Shown here: in pieces, positions 28,274-30,248 of the stretch
How the letters are laid out: each line of letters begins with the position of its first letter
How positions within the stretch are numbered: position 1 is the first letter of the stretch
Program-made: the position numbers and the translations under genes
The notes under the pieces: generated by a model
The model's input: only the letters and a program-made list of their open reading frames with translations
The model's database searches: none
Told to the model about the DNA's origin: nothing
From: a virus
DNA: 30,248 bases
Reading direction: 5' to 3' (one strand)
IMG/VR virus record: IMGVR_UViG_3300025834_000021
Span: 1 to 30,248 of that record

Positions 28274-28674
28274 ATGGAACAATATATATATTTAGAAAAG
28301 CCAATATTATATTTGAAAGTATAAAAACTAAAATTGAAGATTTAAAAGGAATCTATTTAAAAATAAACGATAGTGATTTTATAGGTATAGATTACTCTAA
28401 AATTAAATCATATTCTGAAGAACGTTGTATTTTAGCTCACGAAATAGGTCACTATGAAACGGGTACTACTTATACGTATGATATAGATGAACTAGGACGT
28501 TCTAGAATTGAATATAGAGCAGATAAACGAGCAATCCATAACTTATTACCATACAACAAATTTAAGTTGTATATAGACGAGTATAGACCGAATTACATAT
28601 GTGAAATAGCCGAAGAGTTTAATATCACTGAAAAATATGCTAAAAAAGCATTAGAATTATATAAACAGGAGTGA
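28274..28674 (+). CDS. immA: ImmA/IrrE-like metalloprotease, N-terminus needs a -1 frameshift
   Basis: The body reads ANIIFESIKTKIEDLKGIYL, then ERCILAHEIGHYETG with the HEIGH zinc motif (HExxH) and SRIEYRADKRAIHNLLP (third ligand Glu): an ImmA-type protease that cleaves XRE repressors upon SOS-like signals. The only start with a good ribosome site (GGAGATATATA) is ATG 28274, giving MEQYIYLEK and then, one base short, a stop at 28322. A -1 shift at GAAAAG joins it to ANIIFES. Without a shift the protein would need a TTG at 28240 inside the repressor gene with no ribosome site. Either the deletion of one A in a run of A, a sequencing error, or slippage at A-AAG explains it. Confidence 0.75.
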
Positions 28675-28677
28675 ACT

Positions 28678-30063
28678 ATGAAAAAAGTAGCTATATATGC
28701 TAGAGTATCAACTGATGAACAAGCGAAGTTTGGTTTATCTATAGATGCTCAACTAAATAATTTAATAGAACATTGTAATAAAAATAATTACGAATATGAT
28801 ACTTTCGTTGACAATGGTATTTCAGCATCATCTATGAAAAGACCTGCTTTACAAGAAATGCTTAAAAAAATAACTACTTTCGAATTAGTTTTATTCACTA
28901 AATTAGATAGATTATCTAGAAATGTTTTAGATGCTAATAATATAAATAAAATTTTACTAGATAATAAAGTTTATATGCAAGCAATACACGAAGATGACAT
29001 AGACACTAGCTCTGCAGATGGAACTTTTCTATTTAATTTAAAAGTATCTTTAGCACAAAGAGAAATTGAAAAAACATCAGAAAGAATAAAAGATATATTT
29101 AAGTATAAAAGAGAAAAAGGTGAAGTTGTAGCTGGTGCTAAAAAGTACGGTTACGATATAATAAATAAACATTTTGAAATCAATGAAAAAGAAGCTGAAA
29201 ATATTATAAATTTCTACAATTATTTTTTGACAGTTGCTGGAGATACACATTTAAGTTATAGTTATTTTAAAGAACATTTTGAAAATTCTTCTTATCAGTC
29301 ATACCATAAATATTTACAAGATAGCTCATATGCTGGTAAATACAAGTTGTATTTAAAAGATGAATACATAGAGAATTACATTCCAGCAATAGTAGATGGA
29401 GAATTATTTAATAAAGTGCAAAATTTTATTAAAAAAAGAAGAAGATCAACAAGAAATAATATAAATGCACCGATAACTATTTTTGATGGTTTGCTTAAAT
29501 GTGGAAATTGTAATGCTAAAATGTGCAGAGGTTTGACAAAATCTACTAATAATACTATACATATAAACTATAGATGTTTTAGATCATGTAACCCTTCGAA
29601 TGATAAAAGCCAAAGGTTTAAATGTACTAATAAACGTGTTACTGTAGAAAAGAAAATCGAAAAGCAATTATTAGATATGATTCAAAGTGAAATCAAAAAT
29701 CACGTTATTAAATTAAAGATAATTAATAATAAGAAAATAGATACTAAAATTATTAAAGAAAATATTAAAAAAATAGAAAAAAAGTTAGAAAAATTAAAAG
29801 ATTTATATATTGATAGTCTGATTGATAAAGATTTGTATAAAAAAGATTATGTAGAATATATGGATAAAGTCGAAAAATTAAAAAAAGAATTATGTTTCAA
29901 CAAAGAGAAAAACTATGAACATTTAGAAAAATTTATAGATATTGATTTTAACACTATTTATAATAAACTAGAGAAAATCGAGAAAAGAAAGTTTTGGATG
30001 TCAATACTAAATGAAATTATTTTATTAGATGGAAAAATTACAAAACTAAATTTTACAGAATAA
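28678..30063 (+). CDS. int: Large serine recombinase (phage integrase)
   Basis: 461 residues. Catalytic domain MKKVAIYARVSTDEQAKFGL with nucleophile Ser11 and Arg9, TKLDRLSRN (75-82), then a long helix and the recombinase domain (about 150-250: REKGEVVAGAKKYGYDI, DSSYAGKYKL). Zinc-ribbon Cys275-GN-Cys278, with Cys300/Cys316 as the second pair. Coiled coil about 325-420 (KENIKKIEKKLEKLKDLYID), which controls integration versus excision. It is complete. AGGAGTGAACT ribosome site; follows immA by three bases and is expressed with the repressor. It carries out attP x attB recombination; a directionality factor is not identified. Confidence 0.95.
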   Translation: MKKVAIYARVSTDEQAKFGLSIDAQLNNLIEHCNKNNYEYDTFVDNGISASSMKRPALQEMLKKITTFELVLFTKLDRLSRNVLDANNINKILLDNKVYMQAIHEDDIDTSSADGTFLFNLKVSLAQREIEKTSERIKDIFKYKREKGEVVAGAKKYGYDIINKHFEINEKEAENIINFYNYFLTVAGDTHLSYSYFKEHFENSSYQSYHKYLQDSSYAGKYKLYLKDEYIENYIPAIVDGELFNKVQNFIKKRRRSTRNNINAPITIFDGLLKCGNCNAKMCRGLTKSTNNTIHINYRCFRSCNPSNDKSQRFKCTNKRVTVEKKIEKQLLDMIQSEIKNHVIKLKIINNKKIDTKIIKENIKKIEKKLEKLKDLYIDSLIDKDLYKKDYVEYMDKVEKLKKELCFNKEKNYEHLEKFIDIDFNTIYNKLEKIEKRKFWMSILNEIILLDGKITKLNFTE

Positions 30064-30131
30064 TGTTACTTAAAGTGGCATTTTAAAAGTATTTATAAAA
30101 AGTTACATAATTAATTCGAATCACTACTTCC
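30064..30131. other. Right prophage-host junction (attR/attL candidate)
   Basis: The phage integrase ends at 30063, and the frame of a host-like ATPase gene on the minus strand ends just inside here, at 30,111-30,113. The conserved host reading appears to run up to GGA-AGT-AGT (30,123-30,131) and then changes to a short tail with a stop. The crossover of a large serine integrase is a dinucleotide, which must lie within a few bases of 30,120-30,128. Phage-side integrase genes normally flank their attachment site. Confidence 0.55.
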
Positions 30132-30248
30132 AAATATACATATATTAGAATTAGTATATTTATTGCTGAAAATATCTATATTGCATATTTTTTTGTTATG
30201 ATTTGTATATCCAAATATAACTCCTTTTATATCAAAAACGGTATCAGT
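30111..30248 (-). pseudogene. Truncated VirB4/TraE-like conjugation ATPase, cut at Walker A
   Basis: Minus-strand frame open from the window edge for 45 codons: TDTVFDIKGVIFGYTNHNKK, ICNIDIFSNKYTNSNICIFG, then SSDSN and stop. 'N-x-N-I-x-I-F-G-S-S' is the strand leading into a Walker A loop (expected GSSGSGKS), preceded by a 'G-x-T-x-x-x-K-x-x-x-x-D-I-F-x-x-x-x-x-N' pattern that fits VirB4/TraE-type ATPases of conjugative elements. The frame breaks two or three residues into the loop, exactly where the phage begins. So the host gene is interrupted by integration; the other half should lie beyond the left prophage end. Confidence 0.6.

Noticed and set aside
30064-30110. A terminator directly after the integrase gene
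   Set aside because: Only imperfect complementarity (around ACTTAAA and TTTTAAAAGT) and no proper stem followed by a T run.
1-30248. CRISPR array, tRNA genes, insertion sequences
   Set aside because: No regularly spaced repeats, no cloverleaf-like tRNA sequence and no transposase gene or terminal repeats were seen.

Overview
The window is most of an integrated temperate siphophage (prophage) from a very AT-rich, Gram-positive-type host. The host is most likely a member of the Bacillota, class Clostridia. The evidence is strong AGGAGG-type ribosome sites, Arg codons that are almost all AGA, UGA used as a stop, ArpU/XRE/ImmA regulators, a large serine integrase and a PcfJ/PcfK pair. I did not identify the species.

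Layout. Nearly everything from 27.65 kb down to 1 is on the minus strand and reads leftward. The switch lies at 27.4-28.7 kb: a leftward promoter with overlapping operators and a small Cro-like gene on one side, and a consensus rightward promoter driving an XRE repressor, an ImmA-like protease and the serine integrase (28,678-30,063) on the other. The early block (27.4-15 kb) opens with a cell-envelope cluster (secreted glucosaminidase, two-TM protein, LysM protein). Recombination and replication genes follow (Rad50/SbcC-like ATPase, AbrB-zinc ribbon, RecT, MBL hydrolase, DnaD-type initiator, PcfK, PcfJ, ASCH, DUF1064 nuclease, HNH) with many small zinc-ribbon and membrane proteins. ArpU (14.4-14.8 kb) precedes a late leader with a promoter and two terminator-like hairpins. 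The late block then runs TerS, TerL, portal, MuF, a self-contained cargo gene, small genes, scaffold, capsid, head-tail proteins, tail tube, gpG/gpGT chaperones, tape measure and a tail hub protein cut by the window edge. Lysis genes and the left attachment site are outside the window.

Most interesting. (1) The only two in-frame CGG codons I found in recognisable genes sit exactly where the small terminase and the DUF1064 nuclease need a +1 frameshift to restore their conserved frames. In both, a C is skipped and a Gly codon (GGC or GGA) follows. This suggests programmed +1 recoding at an unassigned or starved CGG codon, or otherwise two independent lesions. (2) The right junction runs into a truncated gene that stops inside a Walker A motif and resembles a VirB4-type conjugation ATPase, so the phage appears to have inserted into a conjugative element. 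(3) A 38-bp exact repeat carrying a palindromic operator occurs both beside the Cro-like gene and 12.4 kb away, just ahead of the ArpU module. (4) The tape-measure gene has ATC where its start codon should be, and the ImmA gene needs a -1 shift.
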